64,000 nt of DNA from an uncultured Clostridia bacterium. GTDB lineage: Bacteria > Bacillota > Clostridia > Lachnospirales > CAMVHY01. The position numbers were made by a program, and so were the translations under genes. The stretch lies in assembly GCA_947427385.1 (NCBI GenBank), contig CANEHT010000002.1:1-64000 (forward strand), written 5' to 3'. Below, piece by piece: positions 19,189-28,414 of the stretch. Within the stretch, counting starts at the first letter, position 1. Each line of letters starts with the position of its first letter. Under the pieces are notes generated by a model, which searched no databases, was not told where the DNA came from, and saw only the letters and a program-made list of their open reading frames with translations.

Positions 19189-19470
19189 ATGAAAAAAGTT
19201 TCTAAAAATAATATCAAGCGTAAAATTACGAGCATGTTAGAATTACCGAAAGAAATTGTTTTTAATCTCCCTTTGATAACTATTATTGGTAGTGAAGAAA
19301 TTACTATTGAAAACTATAAAGGAATTATTGAATATAATTTGGAGCGTATTCGTATTAATACTTCATGCGGAATTTTAAAAATTGAAGGTAAAAAACTTGC
19401 CCTTAAACAAATTACATCTGAAAATATTTCTGTTTATGGCCTTATTTCAAATTTGGAATATATTTTATAA
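19189..19470 (+). CDS. yqfC: Sporulation protein YqfC
   Basis: A 93-aa YabP/YqfC-family protein with short beta-rich repeats and the LPKEIVFNLPLITIIG segment typical of YqfC. In Bacillus it is made in the mother cell under sigma-E; its role is not fully known. A strong AGGGGGAA lies upstream of the ATG. It is followed 14 nt later by yqfD, the conserved partner, and heads a long cluster with cell-wall genes. Confidence 0.88.
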   Translation: MKKVSKNNIKRKITSMLELPKEIVFNLPLITIIGSEEITIENYKGIIEYNLERIRINTSCGILKIEGKKLALKQITSENISVYGLISNLEYIL

Positions 19471-19484
19471 TTCGGAGGCTCCAA

Positions 19485-20678
19485 ATGTTACTCGACATAT
19501 GTAATTTCTTTAAGGGCTACATTTTAATTGAAGTAAAAGGATTTTCAGTTGAACGTTTCGTTAATCTCGCAACTTATAACAATATTTTTTTGTGGGACTT
19601 AAAAAGAAATAATAACGGTATCGTTTTGAAAGTTTCTATCAAAGGTTTTAAACTCCTTAAAAAATATGCGCGCAAAACTGGCTGCAAAATAAAAATTTTA
19701 AATAAAAATGGTTTGCCATTTAAAATATATCGCTATAAAAAAAGAAAAATATTTGCCGCTGGTATTATTTTTTTTGTCGTATCTCTTTATCTACTTTCAT
19801 CTTTTATCTGGCTCATCGATATCGAAGGTAATGAACGTATAAACTCTGAAGATTTATTAAGATTTTGTGAGAAACAAAATTTTAAATTTGGAAGTTTCAA
19901 GCCACGTTTAAATTTAAAATTACTTGAAAAAAATTTGCTAAATAATTTTTCAGATATATCATGGATAAATATAAAAATAAATGGAACGCGTGCGATTATC
20001 CAATTAAAAGAAACAATCCCAAAACAAAAAATTATTGATAAAAGCACTCCGTGTAATATAATTGCTAAAAAAGACGGTTTGATTTTAAATGTAACCGCTA
20101 GTTCCGGAATGCCTAAAGTTAAACCAAAAGATGTTGTAAAAAAAGGCGACATCTTAGTTAGCGGCGAAGTTGTTATTGAAAATAATAATTCGGAAATTAA
20201 TGAACCATCAGTTGAATATGTTCATGCTGACGCCGAAGTTAAAGCCAAAACTTATTATCAAATAAATTTTAAAATACCACATGAGTACACGATAAAAAAA
20301 TATACCAGCAAATTTAAAAAAACTTATACATTTGATTTATTCGGTAAAAAATTTAATCTTTTTACCGGCATTAAATTTGCCAATTATGATAAAATATCTG
20401 CGGTAAAACAATTTTCTCTTACTAAAAATTATCCGTTGCCAATAAAAATTTTTATCAATGAATATCGTGAATTTATCCCCATTACTAAAAAACGTTCGCT
20501 CGAACAAATTAAAGATTTAGCAGATAAAATTGTAACTGGTCGAATTATTCGTGAATTCGATTTCGATACAGATATTTATGACAAACAATTTACATTTACG
20601 AATGAAAAAAATTCGGTGTACGTCAAAACTTTGATAACTACTGTCGAACGTATTGATGAACAAGTTAAATTGGAGTAA
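19485..20678 (+). CDS. yqfD: Sporulation protein YqfD
   Basis: A 397-aa membrane-linked protein. One transmembrane segment lies around residues 88-107 (IFAAGIIFFVVSLYLLSSF), followed by an extracytoplasmic domain starting DIEGNERINSEDLLRFCE, a POTRA-like fold known from the family. YqfD is a mother-cell sporulation protein in Bacillus. CGGAGG precedes the ATG. yqfC-yqfD adjacency is conserved across spore-formers. It ends 3 nt before rnhB. Confidence 0.9.
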   Translation: MLLDICNFFKGYILIEVKGFSVERFVNLATYNNIFLWDLKRNNNGIVLKVSIKGFKLLKKYARKTGCKIKILNKNGLPFKIYRYKKRKIFAAGIIFFVVSLYLLSSFIWLIDIEGNERINSEDLLRFCEKQNFKFGSFKPRLNLKLLEKNLLNNFSDISWINIKINGTRAIIQLKETIPKQKIIDKSTPCNIIAKKDGLILNVTASSGMPKVKPKDVVKKGDILVSGEVVIENNNSEINEPSVEYVHADAEVKAKTYYQINFKIPHEYTIKKYTSKFKKTYTFDLFGKKFNLFTGIKFANYDKISAVKQFSLTKNYPLPIKIFINEYREFIPITKKRSLEQIKDLADKIVTGRIIREFDFDTDIYDKQFTFTNEKNSVYVKTLITTVERIDEQVKLE

Positions 20679-20681
20679 ATT

Positions 20682-21320
20682 ATGAAAAATATTGAAAAAG
20701 AAATTTTACGTGTCAAAAAGTTAAATGAATACGAAAATAAAATTTATCAATTAGGTTTTAAATTTATTGCCGGTGTCGATGAAGTTGGTCGTGGCCCTCT
20801 CGCCGGTCCAGTTTATGCTTGCGCTGTTATTTTGCCACAAAATTCTTTTATCGAACGCATAAATGATTCTAAAAAATTATCCGCAAAAGCTCGTGAAATT
20901 TTGGACAAACAAATACGCGATATCGCTATCGATTTTTCAATTGGTATCGTTGATGAACAAACTATCGACAAAATTAATATATATAATGCAACTCGTTTAG
21001 CAATGGAAAAAGCTATTGACGGTTTGAAAATAAAACCTGATTATATTTTGACTGACGCTATGAAATTAAATATCGATACGCCAAAACTTTCGCTGATAAA
21101 AGGTGACACGCTCAGCATTTCTATCGCCGCCGCAAGTATTATTGCGAAAGTTGCAAGAGATAGTTTTATGATTTCGATGCACGATTCATTTCCCGTTTAC
21201 AATTTCAATAAAAATAAAGGCTACGGAACAAAGGAACATATTGCGGCGATAAAACAGTTTGGAATATGCTCGTTGCATCGAAAAAGTTTCCTCAAAAAAT
21301 TTTACCAGGAGTGTGTTTAG
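20682..21320 (+). CDS. rnhB: Ribonuclease HII
   Basis: A 212-aa enzyme that cuts RNA in RNA-DNA hybrids and removes misincorporated ribonucleotides. The signature AGVDEVGRGPLAGPVYA near residue 30 has the catalytic Asp-Glu pair; further acids lie in YILTDAM and AKVARD. The ATG is within 4 nt of the yqfD stop, with GGAG in the end of yqfD. The next gene, murE, begins 1 nt after its stop. Confidence 0.95.
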   Translation: MKNIEKEILRVKKLNEYENKIYQLGFKFIAGVDEVGRGPLAGPVYACAVILPQNSFIERINDSKKLSAKAREILDKQIRDIAIDFSIGIVDEQTIDKINIYNATRLAMEKAIDGLKIKPDYILTDAMKLNIDTPKLSLIKGDTLSISIAAASIIAKVARDSFMISMHDSFPVYNFNKNKGYGTKEHIAAIKQFGICSLHRKSFLKKFYQECV

Positions 21321-21321
21321 T

Positions 21322-22773
21322 TTGATTTTGTCACAAATTTTACACAATATTGACCATGAAATTTTACAAGGTTCAGATTGCGAAATTAAAAATTTGACAA
21401 TTGATTCAAGACAAGTTGTCAGTGGGTCAATGTTTTTTTGCATACGCGGATTAAATGTTGACGGCCACAATTTCATAGACGATGTAGCTAAAAGCGGCGC
21501 CGTTTGTATTATGATTGACCGTGATGATTTAAAAAATTTTCCGCCATTTATAACTGTTGTAAAAGTAAAAGATGTGCGCACTGCTCTTGCATTTTGCAGC
21601 AGTAATTTTTTTGATAATCCAGCAGAAAATATGAATTTAATTGGTGTTACTGGAACTAATGGTAAAACTTCTACGACATATTTTATCGAAACAATTTTAC
21701 GTAAATTTAATCACAACGTTGGAATTATCGGAACAATTGATTCAAAAGTAAATGGCGAACATGTTAATATTTTTTACGCTACCACGACGACGCCAGATGC
21801 AATTGAATTACAAAAAATTTTGGCTTATATGAATGAAAAAGAAGTTGACGATGTTGTAATGGAAGTTTCATCGCATTCACTTGCATTGCATAAAGTTGAT
21901 TCATTGAAATTCAAAATTGCGATTTTCACAAATTTGTCGCAAGATCATTTGGATTTTCACAAAAATATGCAAGATTATCTTTACGCAAAATCTTTGTTGT
22001 TTAAAAGTTGTGAGATTGGAATTATAAATGCCGATGATGCCGCGTCAGATTATATTCAGCAAAATTCACAATGTAAATTTGTTTCGTATGGAATTGAAAA
22101 TTTAGATTCAGATATTCGTGCCGAAAATATAATTTGCCAAAATGATTCTGTAAGTTTTGATGTAAATATAAATGGCCAAAAAGAAAATTTTTATGTGCCG
22201 ATACCTGGAAAGTTTACAGTTTATAATGCGCTTTGTGCAATTTGCTGTGCAAAATGTTTGCAAATTCCTGTTGAAATTATAAAAAATGCACTAAAAAAAA
22301 TGAAAAATGTTCCCGGGAGAATGCAGCGTGTTCCGTCAAAAAAATTTAACATCATAGTTGATTATGCGCATTCACCTGACAGCCTTGAAAATGTTTTGAA
22401 ATTCGTTCGACAATTTACACGCGGTCTATTGATATTAGTTTTTGGATGTGGCGGCGACCGCGATAAATTAAAACGACCTATCATGGGCGAAATTGCATCG
22501 CGCTTAGCAGATTTTTGTATAATAACTTCTGACAATCCACGAACAGAATCACCGCTGCAAATAATTTCTGAAATCGAAAAAGGAATGACAAATTCTTCTT
22601 ACGAAAAAATTGAAGACAGATTTTTGGCAATAAAGAAAGCTATCGAAATTACTAACAGTGACGACACAATTTTAATTGCGGGCAAGGGTCATGAAAATTA
22701 TCAAATTTTTGCTGACCGCACAATTCATTTTGATGATGTCGAAGTCGCTAGTGAAATTTTAAATGGGAGATAG
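21322..22773 (+). CDS. murE: UDP-MurNAc-L-Ala-D-Glu:meso-diaminopimelate ligase
   Basis: A 483-aa cytoplasmic Mur ligase adding the third residue of the peptidoglycan stem peptide. The ATP site is GVTGTNGKTSTTYFIE near residue 110. The substrate motif DNPR in TSDNPRTESP predicts meso-diaminopimelate rather than lysine. I place the start at TTG 21322, 10 nt after AGGAG; longer frames would overlap rnhB heavily. It is followed by murF with a 5-nt gap. Confidence 0.95.
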   Translation: MILSQILHNIDHEILQGSDCEIKNLTIDSRQVVSGSMFFCIRGLNVDGHNFIDDVAKSGAVCIMIDRDDLKNFPPFITVVKVKDVRTALAFCSSNFFDNPAENMNLIGVTGTNGKTSTTYFIETILRKFNHNVGIIGTIDSKVNGEHVNIFYATTTTPDAIELQKILAYMNEKEVDDVVMEVSSHSLALHKVDSLKFKIAIFTNLSQDHLDFHKNMQDYLYAKSLLFKSCEIGIINADDAASDYIQQNSQCKFVSYGIENLDSDIRAENIICQNDSVSFDVNINGQKENFYVPIPGKFTVYNALCAICCAKCLQIPVEIIKNALKKMKNVPGRMQRVPSKKFNIIVDYAHSPDSLENVLKFVRQFTRGLLILVFGCGGDRDKLKRPIMGEIASRLADFCIITSDNPRTESPLQIISEIEKGMTNSSYEKIEDRFLAIKKAIEITNSDDTILIAGKGHENYQIFADRTIHFDDVEVASEILNGR

Positions 22774-22778
22774 TTGCA

Positions 22779-24101
22779 ATGAAAAAAATTTCTGTCAAAG
22801 ATATTGTTTCGGCTGTAAACGGAATTTTTTACGGCGATAAAAATATTCTCGAAAATTATATTTGTCATGTAAACACTGACTCGCGCAAGATCGCACTCGA
22901 TTCATTATTTATTCCACTTGCCGGTGAAAAATTTGATGCTCACGATTTTATTGAACAAGCATTTACAAATGGAGCAATTTGTACACTTTCGGAAAAAATT
23001 TTGGATACGCAAAAAAGTTTTATCAAAGTTAATTCTACATATCAGGCACTTCTTGATTTGGCTGAGTATTATCGAAATTTGTTAAATATAAAAGTTGTTG
23101 CAGTTACTGGAAGTTGTGGCAAAACAACTACAAAAGATATTATTGCATCGGTACTTTCGCAAAAGTATAATGTTGCAAAAAGTCGTGGAAATTTTAATAA
23201 TCATGTCGGGCTGCCATTAACAATTTTTGAGATGGATTCCGATACGCAAATAGCAGTTTTGGAAATGGGAACAAATCATTTTGGCGAAATAAATGTTTTA
23301 AGTAAAGTTGCGCGGCCGGACGTATGTGTTATTACAAACATTGGTTTGGCACACATTGAAAATTTTGTGAGCCAAGAAGGAATTTTAAAAGCCAAAAGCG
23401 AAATTTTTAATTATGCAAATGATAATTTTTTAGCCGTGTTAAACGGTGATGACGAATATTTGAGAAAGTTAAATCTTAAAAATAAAATTTATTGCGGACT
23501 TAATGACTCAAATGATATTTTTGCGTACGATATTAAAGGGCAAACTTTTTCCGTTAATGTTTTGCCGCGTCAAATAAATTTGAATTATCCTGGCGAATTT
23601 ATGATAAAAAATTCTCTTATCGCCGTAGCTGTCGGGAAATATTTTGATGTGCCTTATGAAAAAATAATTTTTGGCTTGGGAAATTTTCAATTGTCAAATA
23701 TGCGCATGGAATTTTTACACGCAAAAAATAATTTGACAATAATAAATGACGTTTATAATGCAAGCCCAACTTCTATGAAATCTGCAATTGATGTTTTAGA
23801 TTCCATTGATACTGAAAATAAAATTTGTATTTTAGGCGATATGTTTGAGCTTGGTGAAAATTCGCCAGAATTTCATTTTGATATCGGAAATTATTTGTCT
23901 ACTAAAAAAATTAATTTGGTCATTTGTATAGGAGATTTGGCTAAAAATATTTTTGATGGCATAAATTCAATCGAAAAAAAGTATTATAAAACCAAAGAAG
24001 AATTTTTTAACGCTAAAAATAATTTTGCGAACGCAACTGTTCTTATAAAAGCGTCGCGCGGTATGCATTTTGAGAAAATTGTCAATAAACTAATGAGGTG
24101 A
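22779..24101 (+). CDS. murF: UDP-MurNAc-tripeptide--D-alanyl-D-alanine ligase
   Basis: A 440-aa Mur ligase that adds D-Ala-D-Ala to complete the pentapeptide precursor. The ATP-binding motif AVTGSCGKTTTKDIIASV lies near residue 108 and the DVYNASPTSM motif near 325 is family-typical. GGGAGA lies upstream of the ATG, within the end of murE. It is in the mur operon between murE and mraY. Confidence 0.96.
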   Translation: MKKISVKDIVSAVNGIFYGDKNILENYICHVNTDSRKIALDSLFIPLAGEKFDAHDFIEQAFTNGAICTLSEKILDTQKSFIKVNSTYQALLDLAEYYRNLLNIKVVAVTGSCGKTTTKDIIASVLSQKYNVAKSRGNFNNHVGLPLTIFEMDSDTQIAVLEMGTNHFGEINVLSKVARPDVCVITNIGLAHIENFVSQEGILKAKSEIFNYANDNFLAVLNGDDEYLRKLNLKNKIYCGLNDSNDIFAYDIKGQTFSVNVLPRQINLNYPGEFMIKNSLIAVAVGKYFDVPYEKIIFGLGNFQLSNMRMEFLHAKNNLTIINDVYNASPTSMKSAIDVLDSIDTENKICILGDMFELGENSPEFHFDIGNYLSTKKINLVICIGDLAKNIFDGINSIEKKYYKTKEEFFNAKNNFANATVLIKASRGMHFEKIVNKLMR

Positions 24102-24107
24102 TTTTTT

Positions 24108-25076
24108 TTGGAAAAGCTTATTTATTCTGTAGTTATTTCGTTTGTAATTAATACATTGATTTGCCCGTTTATGATAAGATATTTACAAATTTTAAAATTC
24201 GGCCAAAATATTCGTACTGATGGACCTAAGTCGCATCTAAAAAAAGCTAACACACCAACAATGGGTGGAATAATTTTTTTGATAAGTATGACTGTAACAT
24301 CACTATTTTTTTTGTACGGCAATCTAGAATGTATTTTGGTTTTACTCACAACAATTGGTTTTGGATTAATTGGTTTCGTAGATGATTTCATTAAAATTTT
24401 AAAAAAGCGTTCGCTTGGATTACGTGCTTATCAGAAAATTATTTTGCAGATTTTGATGGTTGCTTTTTTTTTGTTTTATTTACATAAATTTTTGCCAAAC
24501 ACAGATTATTCAATGATTTATATTCCGTTTGTTCATGATAAATTTAAGCTTGGAATTTTTTTTGTACCTTTTATTTTTTTAGTTTTAATTGGAACCGTAA
24601 ACAGCATAAATTTAACTGATGGACTCGATGGTTTAGCGGCAGGCGTTACGGTTTTAGTCGCAATCTTTTTCATGTATGTCGCTTTAAAATTTAATAATCC
24701 ATTATGTTTTATCGCTGGAACTGTCGTTGGAAGTTTGTTGAGCTTTTTATTGTTCAATTTATATCCCGCAAAAGTTTTTATGGGTGATGCTGGCGCTTTT
24801 GCATTAGGTGGATTTGTTGCATCAATCGCAATCATTTTGCGCATGCCACTTTTCTTAATTATTGTCGGTATTATTTACGTCGTCGAATCGTTATCCGTAA
24901 TGCTGCAAGTTTTTTATTTCAAAATTTCGCATGGCAAACGAATTTTTAAAATGGCACCGTTACATCATCATTTTGAATTATGCGGTTGGCCGGAAACGAA
25001 AGTTGTTGCTGTTTTCTATTTTGTTACTGCCATTATGTGCTTGATTGGCTTATCAGCTTTTAAATTTATTTCATAA
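24108..25076 (+). CDS. mraY: Phospho-N-acetylmuramoyl-pentapeptide-transferase
   Basis: A 322-aa membrane enzyme transferring phospho-MurNAc-pentapeptide to undecaprenyl phosphate, forming lipid I. About ten transmembrane segments; motifs FVDDFIKI, NLTDGLDGLAAG, FMGDAGAFALGG and PLHHHFELCGW are present in the expected order. It starts at TTG with GAGGTGA upstream. It follows murF by 6 nt. Confidence 0.97.
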   Translation: MEKLIYSVVISFVINTLICPFMIRYLQILKFGQNIRTDGPKSHLKKANTPTMGGIIFLISMTVTSLFFLYGNLECILVLLTTIGFGLIGFVDDFIKILKKRSLGLRAYQKIILQILMVAFFLFYLHKFLPNTDYSMIYIPFVHDKFKLGIFFVPFIFLVLIGTVNSINLTDGLDGLAAGVTVLVAIFFMYVALKFNNPLCFIAGTVVGSLLSFLLFNLYPAKVFMGDAGAFALGGFVASIAIILRMPLFLIIVGIIYVVESLSVMLQVFYFKISHGKRIFKMAPLHHHFELCGWPETKVVAVFYFVTAIMCLIGLSAFKFIS

Positions 25077-25090
25077 CAGGAGTGAGTAAT

Positions 25091-26428
25091 TTGGAATTTA
25101 AAAATAAAAAAGTTTTAGTTTGTGGCTTGGGGAAAAGTGGTATCGCGTCCGTCGACCTTTTAAATAAATTGGGAGCATTTGTAACTGCTGCGGACAATCG
25201 TACTCACGACAAGCTTAATTTGCCAAATTGGTCGAATGTAAAAATTTGTGCTGGGAAAAATCCTGACGATATTGTTTTGGAAAACGATTTTATTGTTTTG
25301 AGTCCGGGAATTCCTACCGATTTACCATTTTTGAATTTAGCACGAAAAAATAATATTCCGATTTATTCAGAAATTGAACTCGCTTACAGAGTTTGTAAAT
25401 GTCCAATCATTGCGATTACGGGAACGAATGGCAAAACGACTACAACATCTTTGACTGGCGCGATTATAAAAAATTATCGTGAAAATTCTGTTGTCGCAGG
25501 TAACATTGGTATTGCGCTCACAGGAAAAGTTTTACAGGCCGACAAAGATTCATTCGTAGTTGCTGAGATAAGTAGTTTTCAGCTTGAAACAATTGATAAA
25601 TTCAAACCAAAAGTTGCCGCAATTTTAAATTTCACACCTGACCATTTGGATCGTCATAAAACATTTGAAAATTATTGTGATGCGAAAGCAAGAATTTTTC
25701 AAAATCAAGATGAAAATGATTTTACGGTTTTAAATTTTGACGATAAAATTTGTCGACAAATGGCTGAAAAAACTAAAGCAAACGTTATTTTTTTCAGCAC
25801 AAAAGAAAAATTGCAATCTGGCATATATTTGGAGAACGACAAAATAAAAATACAAATTGGCACAATAAATGAAACTTTGATGCGTACGGATGAAATAAAT
25901 TTGCTCGGTGAACACAATATTTGCAATGTTCTTGCTGCAGTTGCAATGTGTGTGTGCGTCGGCGTTCCGCTCGATATAATTTACAATACGATTAAAAATT
26001 TCAAGGCGATTGAGCATCGTTTGGAATTTGTTCGCGAAATCAACGGCGTAAAATTTTATAATGATTCCAAAGCTACAAATGTTGATTCCGCCATAAAAGC
26101 TTTGGATTCTATAAAAACTCCAATTGTTTTAATTGGCGGCGGATATGACAAAAATATCGATTTTTACGATTGGATTAAAAAATTCCAAAACGTTCGCTAT
26201 TTAGTTTTAATCGGTCAAGTTAAAAATAAAATTGCTAAACAATGTGATGAACTTGGATTTAAAAATTATATTTTACTTGAAAATTTTGATGAAGCCATAA
26301 AAAAATCTTTTGAGGTCGCTAAAAGCGGTGATTCAGTTCTGCTTTCACCTGCTTGCGCAAGTTGGGATATGTTTAAAAATTTTGAAGAGCGCGGCGATTT
26401 ATTCAAACAAATTGTAAAATCTTTATGA
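25091..26428 (+). CDS. murD: UDP-N-acetylmuramoyl-L-alanine--D-glutamate ligase
   Basis: A 445-aa Mur ligase adding D-Glu. The N-terminal Rossmann-like VLVCGLGKSGIASVDLL binds UDP, the ATP site is AITGTNGKTTTTSLTG near residue 110, and LSPACASWDMF lies near the end. Start chosen at TTG 25091, about 7 nt after AGGAG; a GTG at 25082 overlaps that ribosome binding site. It lies between mraY and ftsW. Confidence 0.95.
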   Translation: MEFKNKKVLVCGLGKSGIASVDLLNKLGAFVTAADNRTHDKLNLPNWSNVKICAGKNPDDIVLENDFIVLSPGIPTDLPFLNLARKNNIPIYSEIELAYRVCKCPIIAITGTNGKTTTTSLTGAIIKNYRENSVVAGNIGIALTGKVLQADKDSFVVAEISSFQLETIDKFKPKVAAILNFTPDHLDRHKTFENYCDAKARIFQNQDENDFTVLNFDDKICRQMAEKTKANVIFFSTKEKLQSGIYLENDKIKIQIGTINETLMRTDEINLLGEHNICNVLAAVAMCVCVGVPLDIIYNTIKNFKAIEHRLEFVREINGVKFYNDSKATNVDSAIKALDSIKTPIVLIGGGYDKNIDFYDWIKKFQNVRYLVLIGQVKNKIAKQCDELGFKNYILLENFDEAIKKSFEVAKSGDSVLLSPACASWDMFKNFEERGDLFKQIVKSL

Positions 26429-26441
26429 TAAGAGGTGCAGG

Positions 26442-27590
26442 ATGTCTGCTTATACTCTTCGGCGTTCAAATATGAACCAAAATGATAAAATTTATGTTGG
26501 AAATTTTGATTACACAGTTTTTTTTACGGTAATTTTGTTAGTTTTGTTCGGAATTATTATGATTTTTAGTGCGAGCAGTTATGTTGCTTCAACGCGCAGC
26601 GAATATAATTACGATATGTTTTTGTTTTTGAAAAAACAAACTTTTGCTGTATTGCTCGGATTTTTCGCTATGTTTTTTATGATGAATTTCAATTACCGTC
26701 ATTTGCAAAAATTAGCGCTGCCACTCTACCTTTTAGCTAACGGATTATTAATTTTCGTTTTTTTATTCGGAGTTGTGAAAAAAGGTGCGAAACGTTGGAT
26801 TAATTTGCCACTAGTCGGTTCGTTTCAACCTTCAGAGTTGGCAAAGGTCGCTATAATTTTATTCATATCGTACATAATCGCAAACAACAAAAATATTTTA
26901 AAGACCATGTTTGGTCATGTTGTTTGTGCATTTTTTGTCGGCATTACTGTAATTTTAATTGCAGTCGGAAATTTGAGTACCGCAATCATCGTTACACTTA
27001 TCGGCTGTGGAATAATTTTTATCGCCAGTCCATATACTGCTATTTTTATTACGCTAGGTTTGTGCGGCGCTGGCGCATTAGTTTCGTATATAGCTTTTTT
27101 CGCTAAAGATTTTCGCGGGGCAAGATTTGCAGCGTGGCTTGACCCATTTAGTGACCCAACTAATACTGGCTATCAAATTATTCAGTCACTTTATGCAGTT
27201 GCATCAGGTGGAATGTTTGGTTTGGGACTTGGTCAAAGCCGTCAAAAACTTGGTTTTATTCCTGAAGCGCACAACGATATTATTTTTTCAATTATTTGTG
27301 AAGAGCTAGGATTTTTTGGCGCAACAATAATTTTAATTTTATTTGCAATTTTAATTTGGCGCGGGATAAGAATTGCGGTCAATGCGACAGATTTATTTGG
27401 CACACTGGTCGCCGCAGGAATTGTTATTATGATTGCGAGTCAAGTTATTATAAACATTGCGGTTGTTACAAATTCAATACCGAACACGGGAGTTCCACTT
27501 CCATTTATAAGTTATGGAGGAACTTCAGTAGCAATTGTAATGATGCTCATGGGAATTTTGCTTAACATTTCCAAGTATTCAAAGGAGTGA
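26442..27590 (+). CDS. ftsW: SEDS peptidoglycan glycosyltransferase FtsW/SpoVE
   Basis: A 382-aa SEDS-family membrane protein that polymerises lipid II glycan chains, here probably for division or the spore cortex. Ten transmembrane segments; the conserved loop [21 protein letters not shown], then [16 protein letters not shown] and the C-terminal [18 protein letters not shown] lies upstream of the ATG. Position after murD favours FtsW/SpoVE over RodA. murG, murC and ftsQ, which often follow, are not here; thyA follows instead. Confidence 0.9.
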   Translation: MSAYTLRRSNMNQNDKIYVGNFDYTVFFTVILLVLFGIIMIFSASSYVASTRSEYNYDMFLFLKKQTFAVLLGFFAMFFMMNFNYRHLQKLALPLYLLANGLLIFVFLFGVVKKGAKRWINLPLVGSFQPSELAKVAIILFISYIIANNKNILKTMFGHVVCAFFVGITVILIAVGNLSTAIIVTLIGCGIIFIASPYTAIFITLGLCGAGALVSYIAFFAKDFRGARFAAWLDPFSDPTNTGYQIIQSLYAVASGGMFGLGLGQSRQKLGFIPEAHNDIIFSIICEELGFFGATIILILFAILIWRGIRIAVNATDLFGTLVAAGIVIMIASQVIINIAVVTNSIPNTGVPLPFISYGGTSVAIVMMLMGILLNISKYSKE

Positions 27591-27595
27591 ATGAG

Positions 27596-28381
27596 TTGGG
27601 GCAATATGACAAAATTTATTTGGATATCGCACGAAAAATTTTGCAGGACGGTTATTACGATGATAATCGCTGCGGCGTAAAAACTTATAAGTTACCGCAT
27701 CAAATTATGCAATTTAATTTGCAAGATGAGTTCCCAATTTTAACAACAAAATTTGTCGCATTTAAAACTGCCGTAAAGGAATTACTTTGGATTTTTCAGC
27801 AGCAGTCAAATGATATTAACAAACTTCATGAACAAAATGTACATATTTGGGATGAATGGGCACTCGATGATAATACAATCGGAACATCTTACGGTTGGAT
27901 TGTAAAAAAGTTTAAGCAAATCGATAAATTAATTGATAGCTTGAAAAATAATCCACAAAATCGCCGCATGATAATTAATCTCTGGCAAAATCAATATCTT
28001 GATACGGGTGCACTTTATCCATGTTGCTTTATGACGATGTGGGACGTTACCGATGGTAAATTAAATTGTATGCTTGTTCAACGTAGTGGTGATTGGGGGC
28101 TAGGCGTTCCGTTTAATACAACGCAATATGCAGTTTTGACGCATATTCTTGCGCAAGTTACGAATTTGAAGCCAGGATTATTGACACATGTTATAAATAA
28201 TGCGCACATTTATGAAAATCATGTTGAGGCAATAAATTTGCAACTTACACGCAAAGATTATCCGGCGCCAAAATTAATTTTGAATCCGGACGTAAAAAAT
28301 TTTTACGATTTCAAAATAGATGATATAAATTTGGCGAATTATAAATATCATCCAAAAATAAAAATGCCGGTTGCAGTTTAA
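27596..28381 (+). CDS. thyA: Thymidylate synthase ThyA
   Basis: A 261-aa folate-dependent enzyme that methylates dUMP to dTMP. The catalytic Cys is in [11 protein letters not shown] near residue 147, followed by [13 protein letters not shown] and HIYENH. Start chosen at TTG 27596, 8 nt after AAGGAG; an ATG at 27587 lies too close to the ribosome binding site and overlaps ftsW. No dihydrofolate reductase gene follows, so it depends on one elsewhere. The gene ends the yqfC-to-thyA cluster at a hairpin. Confidence 0.95.
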   Translation: MGQYDKIYLDIARKILQDGYYDDNRCGVKTYKLPHQIMQFNLQDEFPILTTKFVAFKTAVKELLWIFQQQSNDINKLHEQNVHIWDEWALDDNTIGTSYGWIVKKFKQIDKLIDSLKNNPQNRRMIINLWQNQYLDTGALYPCCFMTMWDVTDGKLNCMLVQRSGDWGLGVPFNTTQYAVLTHILAQVTNLKPGLLTHVINNAHIYENHVEAINLQLTRKDYPAPKLILNPDVKNFYDFKIDDINLANYKYHPKIKMPVAV

Positions 28382-28414
28382 AAAAATTCATGGAATTGTC
28401 CATGAATTTTTTTT
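28382..28414. terminator. Bidirectional terminator between thyA and polC
   Basis: AAAAATTCATGGA pairs with TCCATGAATTTTT around a loop of about 4-6 nt, with A-run and T-run on either side. It overlaps the stop codons of both converging genes. It is a simple hairpin unrelated to the palindromic elements. Confidence 0.85.
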
